This document shows, in pieces, positions 25,581 to 33,147 of a DNA stretch of 64,000 bases; within the stretch, counting starts at the first letter, position 1; each line of letters begins with the position of its first letter. The notes under the pieces are model-generated. The model made no database searches. It saw nothing but the letters and a program-made list of their open reading frames with translations, and had not been told where the DNA came from. The position numbers were made by a program, and so were the translations under genes. The DNA comes from Thermomicrobium sp. CFH 73360 (GTDB lineage Bacteria > Chloroflexota > Chloroflexia > Thermomicrobiales > Thermomicrobiaceae), in NCBI RefSeq assembly GCF_023806465.1, contig NZ_JAMSLS010000001.1, forward strand, positions 62,001 through 126,000, in the 5' to 3' direction.

Positions 25581-26579
25581 GTGCGGATCGATTGCCACAC
25601 ACACTTCTATCCGGCTGGATACCTGCGCGAGATCGAGCGCAGAAGCGACCACGTAACGTTGGTCCGTGATGAGGCGGGCAATCTCGTGCTGCACTATGCG
25701 GGCGACTATAACGTCCTCGCTCCTGCACACCACTCGCTCGAGGCACGCGTAGAGGACATGGCACGTGCAGGAATCGACATGGCGATCCTCTCCTTGACCA
25801 CCCCTGGCATTCATGTCGAGCGCCCTGATCGGGCCAGAGCGCTGGCACGGGTCGTCAATGAACAGTTCGCAGAGATTCAGCGTACGTATCCTCACCGGTT
25901 TCGCTGTCTGGCCACACTTCCGCTTGAGACTCCGGAAGTAGCTGCGTACGAACTTGAACGAGCAGTCCGCGAACTTGGTCTCGTCGGAGCCATGGTGTTC
26001 TCGAACGTCAACGGGCGTCCGATCGATGCACCGGAGTTCTGGCCAGTCTTTGAAGCAGCTGAGGCACTCGATGTTCCACTCATGATTCATCCAACCGCAC
26101 CGGCATTCGCCGACTACCTCAGCGACTATCGGCTGGTAGCCCTTCTCGGCTTCGCCTACGACACGACCATGGTCGCCGTTCGCATGGTCCTCGGTGGTGT
26201 CCTTGATCGGTTCCCACGCCTCACCGTAATCCAGACCCACCTCGGTGGGACGCTCCCGTACCTGGCCGAGCGCGTGCAGCGCGGCTATCGTGCCTATCCT
26301 GAACTGCGCGGTCGCCTCCAGCGTGATCCAATGGACTATTTTCGTGAGATGTACCTCGACACGGTCCTCTTTGACCCTGCGTGTCTCCTTCTTGGTCTCG
26401 CCTTCGTTGGCGAAGACCGTCTTCTCCTCGGTAGTGACCATCCACATCAGATCGGAGATATTGAGCGCGCCCCGCGCGTAATCGAAGAATTACCAATCTC
26501 TCCACACGCAAAGCGCAAGATTCTTGCAGACAATGCCTTGCGACTATTCCGTATTCTCCCAGCACATGGAGACTTCTAA
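25581..26579 (+). CDS. amidohydrolase_2 family metal-dependent hydrolase (ACMSD-like)
   Basis: TIM-barrel hydrolase or decarboxylase of the amidohydrolase_2 family. Visible metal site residues: DCHTHFYP near the N-terminus, LMIHPTAP with the conserved His, IQTHLGGTLPYLAERV and the final Asp of LLLGSDHPHQIGD. 332 residues from the GTG at 25581, with AAGGTGACGGA just upstream; an open frame extends upstream but has no family similarity. Members act on carboxylated aromatic or small acids such as aminocarboxymuconate semialdehyde or uracil-like compounds. TAATG overlaps the next gene by one base, so the pair is coupled. Confidence 0.85.
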   Translation: MRIDCHTHFYPAGYLREIERRSDHVTLVRDEAGNLVLHYAGDYNVLAPAHHSLEARVEDMARAGIDMAILSLTTPGIHVERPDRARALARVVNEQFAEIQRTYPHRFRCLATLPLETPEVAAYELERAVRELGLVGAMVFSNVNGRPIDAPEFWPVFEAAEALDVPLMIHPTAPAFADYLSDYRLVALLGFAYDTTMVAVRMVLGGVLDRFPRLTVIQTHLGGTLPYLAERVQRGYRAYPELRGRLQRDPMDYFREMYLDTVLFDPACLLLGLAFVGEDRLLLGSDHPHQIGDIERAPRVIEELPISPHAKRKILADNALRLFRILPAHGDF

Positions 26580-27769
26580 TGCGAGGGCAAGCGTTACTGG
26601 TTTTTCAGAGTGGCGGACCAACCGCTGTGGTGAATGCCACCCTGGCAGGGGTTATTGAGGGTGCGCGAAGTGCGGGCTTCACGCGTGTGCTGGGTGCTCG
26701 CCGCGGGGTTGCAGGTTTGCTCGCGCATGACGTGGTCGATCTCACATTGTGTGACAAACATCAGCTGGAGACACTGGCGCGCACGCCCGGCGCCGCGCTG
26801 GGCACGTCGCGTGAACGACTCGACGATCAGGCAAGCAATCTGATCCTTGAGCGCCTACGGAGGCTTGGGGTAACCGCGCTCATCGCGATCGGCGGGAACG
26901 ATACAGCCGAGACTGCACAGCTACTCCTTTCGGCTGCAACCCGCGCTGGCTTCTCGTTCGCTGTTGTCCACGCTCCAAAGACGATCGACAACGATCTCCC
27001 GGGAAACGATCACACACCAGGTTATCCATCAGCGGCTCGCTTTCTTGCCTTCGCCACACAGGGCTTACTTCTTGACAGTTGGTCCGTTCGGGAGCTCTAT
27101 TCCTTTACCCTCCTCGAAGTCCAGGGCCGGAACGCCGGTTGGCTCGTCGCCGCCTGTGCGCTGGTCACTCCGCAAGACCTCCGGCCACATCTTCGCTTAC
27201 TCTTACCGGAACGCCCACCGCTCTCGCGAGAGGCACTCATCGAGGAGCTTCTCACCGCGCAGCAACAACTGGGTTGGCTCGTCACGGTTCTGCCCGAAAC
27301 GCTGCGCGACGCATCCGGGACGCCAATCGCTGGGTCTGCGGTTCGATGGGTCGACCCTCATGGGCACGTCTATCCGCCCAGTCCAGCAGAGGTGCTCGCA
27401 GAAGCGCTGGAGAGACGCTCTGGACGACGAGTTCGTGTCATCCGTCCCGGCGCACTTGCCCGCTCCTTCATTCCCGCAATCGTGCCCCTCGACCGCGAGG
27501 AAGCCCGTTTGGTTGGCTGGACTGCCGCACAGTGCGCAGGTGCAGGACACAGTGGCTGCTCGGTTGGGATCGAGCGGCTGAGCGACAACCCCTATCGCAT
27601 TGCCCTCCAACCCATTCCTCTTGACGTCCTCGCCGGTCGTGAGCGGCGCGTTCCTGATGCGTTTATTGCCCCCGATGGGCACGCAGTGACGGATGCGTTT
27701 CGACGGTACGCCAGCCCACTGGTGGGCGAGATCGACGACGCAACGTTGTGGTGTAGCTCTCTCCTCTGA
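26579..27769 (+). CDS. phosphofructokinase-like protein (PPi-type family)
   Basis: Member of the PfkA family. Landmarks: SGGPTAVVNATLAGVIEG at the N-terminus, GVAGLL, the nucleotide/pyrophosphate loop GGND at residues 105-108, PKTIDNDLPGNDHTPGY at 133-149 (PKTIDND as in PPi-dependent enzymes), VQGRNAGWLVAACAL and the late RRYASPLVGEI. Normally the loop is GGDG (ATP) or GGDD/GGED (PPi). The fourth residue Asp points to pyrophosphate use or a divergent function, and the third-position Asn in place of a usual acid is unusual. 396 residues. Its ATG overlaps the hydrolase stop (TAATG). Whether it acts on fructose 6-phosphate is unproved. Confidence 0.82.
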   Translation: MRGQALLVFQSGGPTAVVNATLAGVIEGARSAGFTRVLGARRGVAGLLAHDVVDLTLCDKHQLETLARTPGAALGTSRERLDDQASNLILERLRRLGVTALIAIGGNDTAETAQLLLSAATRAGFSFAVVHAPKTIDNDLPGNDHTPGYPSAARFLAFATQGLLLDSWSVRELYSFTLLEVQGRNAGWLVAACALVTPQDLRPHLRLLLPERPPLSREALIEELLTAQQQLGWLVTVLPETLRDASGTPIAGSAVRWVDPHGHVYPPSPAEVLAEALERRSGRRVRVIRPGALARSFIPAIVPLDREEARLVGWTAAQCAGAGHSGCSVGIERLSDNPYRIALQPIPLDVLAGRERRVPDAFIAPDGHAVTDAFRRYASPLVGEIDDATLWCSSLL

Positions 27770-27930
27770 GCGTCGGAGACAACCGCACTCCGGTTGCCTG
27801 TACCTTCTGTCACGATGCAGGTTCTTTACGCAGATCACTCTGACACGTTGGAGACTCACCAGCCTTCCTTCGAGACCAAGCTCGTCCCGACTCGTGTACC
27901 GCTCCAGAGCCCAGCAGAGCAAAGCGTCTC

Positions 27931-28224
27931 TCAGATCACCACATACCCCTCGGCGTCCCGATCGACAAGACGCCGCGCATAGCGCTCGAACTCTGGCAAG
28001 CGCGGCAGGAGTTCACCGAAGAGACGCTGGTTGAAGGCGTTATGTGCCTCCCGACTCACCCAGCGTTCGACCCACACATAGCGTTGTTCTTCGTCAAGGC
28101 GTACCAGTTCGGAAGAAACGCACCCTTCGGCCTCCCGAGCAGCAGCGATCAAGACACGGAAGACTTGTTCGAATTCCGGTTGCATCCCCTCGTCCACCTC
28201 GAAAAAGCTGAGATCAATGAACAT
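27931..28224 (-). CDS. antibiotic biosynthesis monooxygenase (ABM) domain protein
   Basis: Small ferredoxin-like fold protein of the ABM/quinol-monooxygenase superfamily; the family includes heme-degrading and quinone-oxidising members. Seen: MFIDLSFFEVDEGMQPEFEQVF, AEGCVSSELVRLDEEQRYVWVERWVS and an AHNAFNQ-like helix. 97 residues from the ATG ending at 28224, with a GGGGGG sequence a few bases upstream. The ATG lies within the end of a small upstream ORF (28214-28462), overlapping by 11 nt. Function cannot be narrowed. Confidence 0.8.
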   Translation of the reverse strand: MFIDLSFFEVDEGMQPEFEQVFRVLIAAAREAEGCVSSELVRLDEEQRYVWVERWVSREAHNAFNQRLFGELLPRLPEFERYARRLVDRDAEGYVVI

Positions 28225-28462
28225 CGGCCCCCCGATCTGTCTCTCGAACACGATCCTGCGTGTTGTCAGCCCGCGCGTCAAGGAACAACCGTAGCCAACC
28301 GAGGTACGGTTGCCTATCCGCTCGATGGTCCTCGAGCTCAACGACCGCGACCCCGATTGCAGAATTGTTCGCGACGCGGTTTCCCACTGCCTCGTAGAGC
28401 GCCGATGCGGCTGAGATCGGCGTCAAAAATGTATCTTGCGGCGTGCGCGATGCTTCAGACAC
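28214..28462 (-). CDS. small hypothetical protein upstream of the ABM gene
   Basis: An 82-codon frame with codon use like its neighbours (mostly G or C in third positions), starting at GTG 28462 after an AAGG, and ending 11 nt inside the ABM gene. It contains a helix-like ISAASALYEAVGNR and the stretch NSAIGVAVVELEDHR. No family recognised. Its coding status is supported by frame length, codon style and overlap only. Confidence 0.45.
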   Translation of the reverse strand: MSEASRTPQDTFLTPISAASALYEAVGNRVANNSAIGVAVVELEDHRADRQPYLGWLRLFLDARADNTQDRVRETDRGADVH

Positions 28463-28630
28463 TCCGCCTTACGAGGCTTGCCCTTTGTCCGCAGCGTGCG
28501 TCCGACGCATCTCTCTCCGAATACTAAATCCACTGTTGTTCCTGGCACCCGACACCAGCAACCCTCGTACTCAGTGGGGCATCGGTTATCCTCGGATCAG
28601 GTAAGCGTGCGCAGTGATTCGGAGGGGATG

Positions 28631-29398
28631 ATGCAGCGGTATACAATTGGGATTCTCGGCGGGATGGGCCCTCTAGCAACCGTCGATCTCTACCGTAAGA
28701 TCATTGAACTCACACCGGCCACGTGTGACCAGGATCATCTGCATGTGATCATTGATGCCGACCCACGCATCCCAGACCGCACCGCTGCGCTTCTCGGCAA
28801 CGGTCCTGACCCAACTCCCTGGCTCATAGCCAGTGCACAACGGCTGGAAGCGGCTGGCGCAGATTTGCTTCTCGTTCCGTGCAACACCGCACACGCGTTT
28901 CTTGCCGCCGTGCAGCAGCTGATCTCGATTCCGATCATCAGCATGATCGAAGAGACAGCTGAACAAGTGAGTCGTCTCGTGCCTGCGGGGTCACTGGTAG
29001 GTATCCTGGCGACTGCCGGAACGATTGCAAGCCGCCTCTACCAGGAAGCACTCGCCCATCGCGGTCTAGAGGCGCTCGTTCCTGACTCAGAGCATCAGGC
29101 GCTGGTCACCAACGCGATCAGCCGCGTCAAAGCAGGGAAGCTGGACACCGAAACCACTGAGTTGGCGCTTACTGCGGGAAGCTGGCTCGTCCATTGCGGC
29201 GCTCGCGCCCTCGTCCTTGGTTGTACGGAACTCCCGCTGGTCTTTCCGGAGGGCGCGCTCCCCGTGCCGATTGTCGACCCCACCCGCCTGCTCGCCGAGG
29301 CAGCCGTCGCGATCGCTCGCGGGGAGAGACCTCTTCCATCACAGACTGCGTCCGGCTCTTCTGTGTGGACCGAGAAGCTTTCAGCAAAGCAGGCATGA
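28631..29398 (+). CDS. aspartate/glutamate racemase family protein
   Basis: Cofactor-independent two-cysteine amino acid racemase. The first catalytic Cys is in LLVPCNTAHAFL and the second in ARALVLGCTELPLVF; the N-terminal IGILGGMGPLATVDLYRKI and the AGADLLLVPCNT stretch are hallmarks. 255 residues, starting at the ATG at 28631 after GGAGGGG. By the family split these motifs point to an Asp racemase-like enzyme (YgeA/RacX group). A D-amino acid for the wall or for signalling is possible; no adjacent murein gene. The C-terminal tail is Ser-rich. Confidence 0.85.
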   Translation: MQRYTIGILGGMGPLATVDLYRKIIELTPATCDQDHLHVIIDADPRIPDRTAALLGNGPDPTPWLIASAQRLEAAGADLLLVPCNTAHAFLAAVQQLISIPIISMIEETAEQVSRLVPAGSLVGILATAGTIASRLYQEALAHRGLEALVPDSEHQALVTNAISRVKAGKLDTETTELALTAGSWLVHCGARALVLGCTELPLVFPEGALPVPIVDPTRLLAEAAVAIARGERPLPSQTASGSSVWTEKLSAKQA

Positions 29399-29430
29399 AT
29401 CCAACACAATTCCGTACACTAGTATAAGTG

Positions 29431-29451
29431 CCTGCCGCACGTGCGGGCAGG
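29431..29451 (+). promoter_or_regulatory. 21-bp near-palindrome overlapping the first ribosome site of the YtkA/SCO operon
   Basis: CCTGCCGCAC (29431-29440) mirrors GTGCGGGCAGG (29441-29451) with one unpaired base. The right arm contains AGG of the AGGA ribosome site for the ATG at 29459. It may be an operator or an RNA hairpin that hides the ribosome site. Confidence 0.45.
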
Positions 29452-29458
29452 AAATACG

Positions 29459-29866
29459 ATGACGACGACGCAACGCGCAACAACCACGCTCACACTGTTG
29501 GCAGTTCTGGCGACAGGCCTCGGACTTCTCCTCTTCCCAACCGTCTGCACTTGCGGTGCGGATTTTCCTCACCCACACGCCCTCTTCGAACTTCCCGGTC
29601 ATCATCATGGGCCACTGCGCTCGCAAACAACGTACGATCCACAAGACGTAAACCTCCTCGCGCTGGGTGGTAACCCCATCCTCACGCTGACCATTGCGGT
29701 TCTCCCCATTCTCATTCACCTGCCTCGGGGTGACGGTCGTACACCGTGTGCTGACCACTCACGCCCCGCGCCATTCGATCGACAGCACGAACCTGATTCG
29801 CCTCCTCCGCGCAAGCTGGATGATCCGTCTGCCGTGGCGTTTTGGCAATCTTTCGGAGGAGGTACC
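29459..29866 (+). CDS. upstream in-frame ORF (His-rich, membrane-anchored), possibly the N-terminal part of the YtkA gene
   Basis: From the ATG at 29459 (AGGA six bases upstream) the frame encodes a hydrophobic N-terminus (TLLAVLATGLGLLLFP), VCTCGADFPHPHALFELPGHHHGP with a CTC motif and His cluster, a second hydrophobic stretch (NPILTLTIAVLPILIHLP) and then a Pro/Asp-rich linker that runs, with no stop codon, into the ATG of the YtkA lipoprotein at 29867. The CTC and HHH features would suit copper or haem handling, but the family is not recognised. Either a real upstream protein fused in frame or a chance-open extension. Confidence 0.4.
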
Positions 29867-30340
29867 ATGTCGGTTATCCGCCTTCTCCTCTCGGTTCTCC
29901 TGCTGGTCGTCCTGGCCAGCAGTCTGGCCGCCTGCCAACGTGGCCAACGAAGCTCCGAGGTCATGGTTGACATCGTGTCGGTCGAGCCATCACCACCCCA
30001 AGTCGGTCCCGCCGAACTCCACCTGCGGCTCCGTGATGAACGCGGGCAGACTCTTGCTGGTCTTGGCTCCGTTGAGGTCGAAGGCACGATGTCCCACGCT
30101 GGAATGAAGCCGGTGATCGTGCAAGCCTCCGAGGAAGGTGATGGAGTCTACCGGACAGAAAACTTCGAGTTCACCATGGCCGGAGACTGGATCATCATCG
30201 TCCGCGGAACAAGGAATGGACAAGCGTTCGAAGCCCGCACGACGATCTCAGGTGTTCGGTCAAGTAGCCAGTTGCCCGCCACTCCCGGTCATGACCATAG
30301 CCCCAGTGTAACCCCCTACACCGTAGGAGGTTCTCCATGA
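29867..30340 (+). CDS. YtkA-like lipoprotein
   Basis: Exported lipoprotein with a YtkA-like immunoglobulin fold, a fold found in copper and cytochrome oxidase-associated proteins. The ATG at 29867 is preceded by GGAGGAGGT (29855-29863), the strongest site nearby. The signal peptide LLLSVLLLVVLASSLAAC gives a lipobox LAAC; the YtkA core LHLRLRDERGQTLAGL, MSHAGMKPVIVQ and YRTENFEFTMAGDWIIIV is typical (conserved Met/His in MSHAGM). 157 residues, ending in a His-rich tail PGHDHSP. Its stop overlaps the next ATG (ATGA). No stop codon separates it from the upstream ORF at 29459. Confidence 0.85.
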   Translation: MSVIRLLLSVLLLVVLASSLAACQRGQRSSEVMVDIVSVEPSPPQVGPAELHLRLRDERGQTLAGLGSVEVEGTMSHAGMKPVIVQASEEGDGVYRTENFEFTMAGDWIIIVRGTRNGQAFEARTTISGVRSSSQLPATPGHDHSPSVTPYTVGGSP

Positions 30341-31788
30341 CCGCCCAGAAAGCGCTTAGACACCGTACCATCGGATCATGGAGCGATCTGCAACACTGGC
30401 CGATTCTCGGCCCGTGGCTCCGCTGGCGACACGCCCGAACGAGCGCGCAGGCTGTACTGCTGTTTCTTGCTCTGCTTGTCCTTTATGATGGATTTTTCGG
30501 ACCACCCCTCGCCCCCAAGAATCTCGCCGGTGTCCTGCCGTGGGTACATTGGCGTGGGCTCGTGGTGCTGGCACTGTTACTGGCTGGAAACCTCTTCTGT
30601 TTCGCTTGTCCCTTTCTGCTGCCGCGGCGCCTCGCTCAGCGACTCTTCCGACCACGCCGTGCCTGGCCCCGTTGGCTTCAGGGGAAATGGCTGGCGCTCG
30701 TGCTTCTGGTAGTCTTCTTTTGGGCCTACGAGGTGTTTGACCTCTGGGCAAGCCCATGGCTGACTGCCTGGGTGATCATCACGTATTTTGTGGCCGCGTT
30801 TCTTATTGACGGGTTCTTCCGAGGTGCAGCGTTCTGCAAACATGTTTGCCCCATCGGCCAATTCAATTTTCTTGGTTCACTGGCTTCACCGTCTGCTGTC
30901 ACAATCCGTGACCGTGGAGTCTGCGCAAGCTGCGTGACGAAGGACTGTATTCGCGGACATGTTGATTCAGAAGGGAAACTGGTGCAGCGCGGCTGCGAGC
31001 TTGGCCTCTTCCAACCACGCAAGGTTGGGAACCTCGACTGCACGTTCTGCCTTGACTGTGTTCATGCCTGCCCATACCAGAACGTGACTGTACGGCTCCG
31101 CCTCCCGCTGGTGTCAGAACTCGATCCAGGTGTGAACCGGTCCGGTATTGGGCGCCTGAGCAATCGTCCGGACTGGATGCTTCTTGTCCTTGGACTCACC
31201 GGGCTTGGACTTCTCAACGCCTTCGGCATGGTAAGCCCCGTCTACCAGTTCTTAAGCTGGCTCAGTCAGACACTGCGTATTACCAGCGAGGGCGTTTTGC
31301 TCGCATTCATGTTCCTGGGCGGCATCGGTCTCCTGGCGGTTGCAGCGATGCTCGCCGGGCTCGTCACAAGCGTTCTCACAGGAGCACCCTCGCGGTGGTG
31401 GGGATTTCAGCGATTTGTGTATTCCCTTGCTCCGCTTGGCTTTGGAATGTGGACGGCTCACTACCTTTTTCACTTCTTGACCGGCGCGCTGACAGTCGTA
31501 CCCCTGACCCAAAACTTTGTCTTCGATGTGTTCGGATCTGCGCTCCTCGGTCAACCCGCTTGGCAGCTCGCCAGCCTACTCCCGATGAATACCGTTTACG
31601 AAGTGGTCGTCCTCACGCTTGCTGCGGGATTTTTCGGATCGGTCCTTTGGGCACTGGCGCTCGGCCGCCAACTCCAGCTTGGCTTTCTCGCGGTCCTTCC
31701 CTGGCTTGTCCTCCACATGGCACTCTTTCTCTTCGGTGTTTGGCTTCTCGGCCAGCCCATGGAGATGCGCGGGACACTACTAGGATGA
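30337..31788 (+). CDS. membrane-bound polyferredoxin (NosR/NapH/CcoG-like) 4Fe-4S protein
   Basis: Integral membrane electron carrier or assembly factor, 483 residues with several hydrophobic segments at both ends. Cysteine sets are FCFACPF, AAFCKHVCPIG, VCASCVTKDC and DCTFCLDCVHACPY; the last two look like [4Fe-4S] ligand sets in a ferredoxin domain between two membrane regions. This arrangement is shared with NosR/NapH and CcoG-type proteins. The start ATG overlaps the YtkA stop (ATGA). Redox partner unknown; next to SCO1 it could reduce Cu or maintain oxidase assembly factors. A full NosR has a FMN domain, which is absent. Confidence 0.83.
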   Translation: MTAQKALRHRTIGSWSDLQHWPILGPWLRWRHARTSAQAVLLFLALLVLYDGFFGPPLAPKNLAGVLPWVHWRGLVVLALLLAGNLFCFACPFLLPRRLAQRLFRPRRAWPRWLQGKWLALVLLVVFFWAYEVFDLWASPWLTAWVIITYFVAAFLIDGFFRGAAFCKHVCPIGQFNFLGSLASPSAVTIRDRGVCASCVTKDCIRGHVDSEGKLVQRGCELGLFQPRKVGNLDCTFCLDCVHACPYQNVTVRLRLPLVSELDPGVNRSGIGRLSNRPDWMLLVLGLTGLGLLNAFGMVSPVYQFLSWLSQTLRITSEGVLLAFMFLGGIGLLAVAAMLAGLVTSVLTGAPSRWWGFQRFVYSLAPLGFGMWTAHYLFHFLTGALTVVPLTQNFVFDVFGSALLGQPAWQLASLLPMNTVYEVVVLTLAAGFFGSVLWALALGRQLQLGFLAVLPWLVLHMALFLFGVWLLGQPMEMRGTLLG

Positions 31789-31907
31789 AGCGGAAACCAG
31801 AGTATGCAAAACAATCACCGCCAGCGGACTTGCAGACCCTGGAGGCTGGTGGACCTCCCCCACCAGCCCTTTCCCACCCACGGCTCGAAGCAGGGCCGGC
31901 AAGCTGA
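31785..31907 (+). CDS. 40-codon ORF coupled to the ferredoxin gene, possibly the 5' part of a frameshifted gene
   Basis: The ATG overlaps the stop of the preceding gene (ATGA), the common junction style in this operon. The product would be 40 residues: basic start MKRKPEYAKQ, then Pro-rich. It ends at TGA within the early part of the next gene, which is read in the +1 frame. This pattern fits a short coupled peptide or a frame break at the start of the next gene. Confidence 0.4.
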   Translation: MKRKPEYAKQSPPADLQTLEAGGPPPPALSHPRLEAGPAS

Positions 31908-32511
31908 CCGAGGCAGCTCCGTCTCCCGTACTCCAGTACCCAACAAGCGGACGCAGCCTCGATCTCTGGCAGTTATTGCGCTCGCACTCCTGTTCACTAT
32001 CCTTACGCCAGAGGCCGTCCTTGCGAATGGTGGGCAGGTGCGGGTGGCCAATTACCCCATCGGGCCATACGAGGTCACGGTCTTCACGAGCCCGGTGCCG
32101 CTTCAGACGGGAATTGTGGATGTGAGCGTTCTTCTGCAACGTCAGGAGGATAAGGCGATCGTCGAGAACGCCGAGATTCTGCTCACGATTACCCCCTTGA
32201 ATGGCGGTTCGCCCCAGAAGTATCCGGTAACGCGGGAGCAAGCGACGAATAAGCTCTACTACGCGGCCGAGTTTCCAGTCGATCAACCCGGGAGGTATCG
32301 AATCGAGTTGGCTATTCGGGCTCCCGGAGGAGCTGGCTCGGTTGCCTTCGACGTCACAGTGGAACGCGCAGAACCCACCCTGTGGGGGTCCTGGTGGCTG
32401 TGGGGTGCTATCACGATCACGGCGATCCCACTCCTTTGGTGGCTCTTTGGTGGACCAGGCCAACGTCCCCGAATCACCCGCGCAGCGCAACCGACGAGAG
32501 GGAAACGATAA
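31804..32511 (+). CDS. YtkA/FixH-like membrane-anchored protein, start uncertain
   Basis: Exported or membrane-anchored protein with a YtkA/FixH-like domain: hydrophobic segment SLAVIALALLFTILTPEAVLA (about residues 53-73), the exported domain with YEVTVFTSPVPLQTGIVDVSVLLQ and YYAAEFPVDQPGRYRIELAI, then a C-terminal hydrophobic helix WWLWGAITITAIPLLWWLF and a basic tail. About 235 residues from the ATG at 31804, which has a poor ribosome site and gives a 52-residue atypical N-tail. The real start may lie nearer the hydrophobic segment, or the true N-terminus may be the overlapping ORF at 31785 in another frame. Its stop overlaps the SCO start (TAATG). Confidence 0.7.
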   Translation: MQNNHRQRTCRPWRLVDLPHQPFPTHGSKQGRQADRGSSVSRTPVPNKRTQPRSLAVIALALLFTILTPEAVLANGGQVRVANYPIGPYEVTVFTSPVPLQTGIVDVSVLLQRQEDKAIVENAEILLTITPLNGGSPQKYPVTREQATNKLYYAAEFPVDQPGRYRIELAIRAPGGAGSVAFDVTVERAEPTLWGSWWLWGAITITAIPLLWWLFGGPGQRPRITRAAQPTRGKR

Positions 32512-33131
32512 TGCTACGACGCATCCGCAATACACTCTGGATCCTTGCATGTGTGGCGCTGGTTGGTACGGGAGTGCTGTATGCGGTCCGCTGGTATCAG
32601 GCACAGCGCGCCCTCGAATGGGCACTTGAGCTCGACGGTCGGCCTGCCCCTGACTTTACATTACTCAATCAGACTGGCCAGACAGTCCAATTCTCAAGTC
32701 TGGAAGGCCGCGCGTTCATTGTGACCTTCGTGTATACGAGTTGTCCGGACACCTGCCCTTTGACGCTGCGGAAATTGGTGGCCGCCTATCAGCGTCTTCC
32801 GCAGAACGTCTGCAATCAGGTGCAGATCATCGCTATCACGGTCGACCCGGAGCGAGATACACCCACGCGTGTGCAACAGTATCTCACGCTCAATGGGTTC
32901 GGGGATCACATTCTCTATCTCACCGGTGACCCACAGACTCTTGAGTCGGTATGGGCAGATTTCGCGATTGCCGTCGTGCGTCAACCTCTCGCTGATGGAC
33001 AGTACGAAGTTGCGCACACCACCGTGAGCTACATCCTCGATAGCGAACGGCGCATCCGCTACCTCATTCGCGACGAGGCGCTCGACCCCGAACGCCTCGC
33101 GGGGCTTCTCGAACGCCTCGTCGCGGGTTGA
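32511..33131 (+). CDS. SCO1/SenC copper-binding assembly protein
   Basis: Thioredoxin-fold protein that delivers copper to the CuA site of cytochrome oxidase or acts as a thiol redox factor. N-terminal membrane anchor (about residues 8-25) then the domain with GRPAPDFTLLNQTG, the metal-binding CxxxC at Cys78-Cys82 (TSCPDTCP) and the third ligand His168 (YEVAHTT). 206 residues. The start ATG overlaps the previous stop (TAATG). Last gene of the operon starting near 29459. The genuine Cu ligand set is complete, so a copper role is likely. Confidence 0.9.
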   Translation: MLRRIRNTLWILACVALVGTGVLYAVRWYQAQRALEWALELDGRPAPDFTLLNQTGQTVQFSSLEGRAFIVTFVYTSCPDTCPLTLRKLVAAYQRLPQNVCNQVQIIAITVDPERDTPTRVQQYLTLNGFGDHILYLTGDPQTLESVWADFAIAVVRQPLADGQYEVAHTTVSYILDSERRIRYLIRDEALDPERLAGLLERLVAG

Positions 33132-33147
33132 CGCGCAAGGACTCGTC

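Noticed and set aside
25524-26447. 307-codon open frame opposite the amidohydrolase
   Set aside because: No recognisable motifs, and the plus-strand gene carries complete metal-site motifs.
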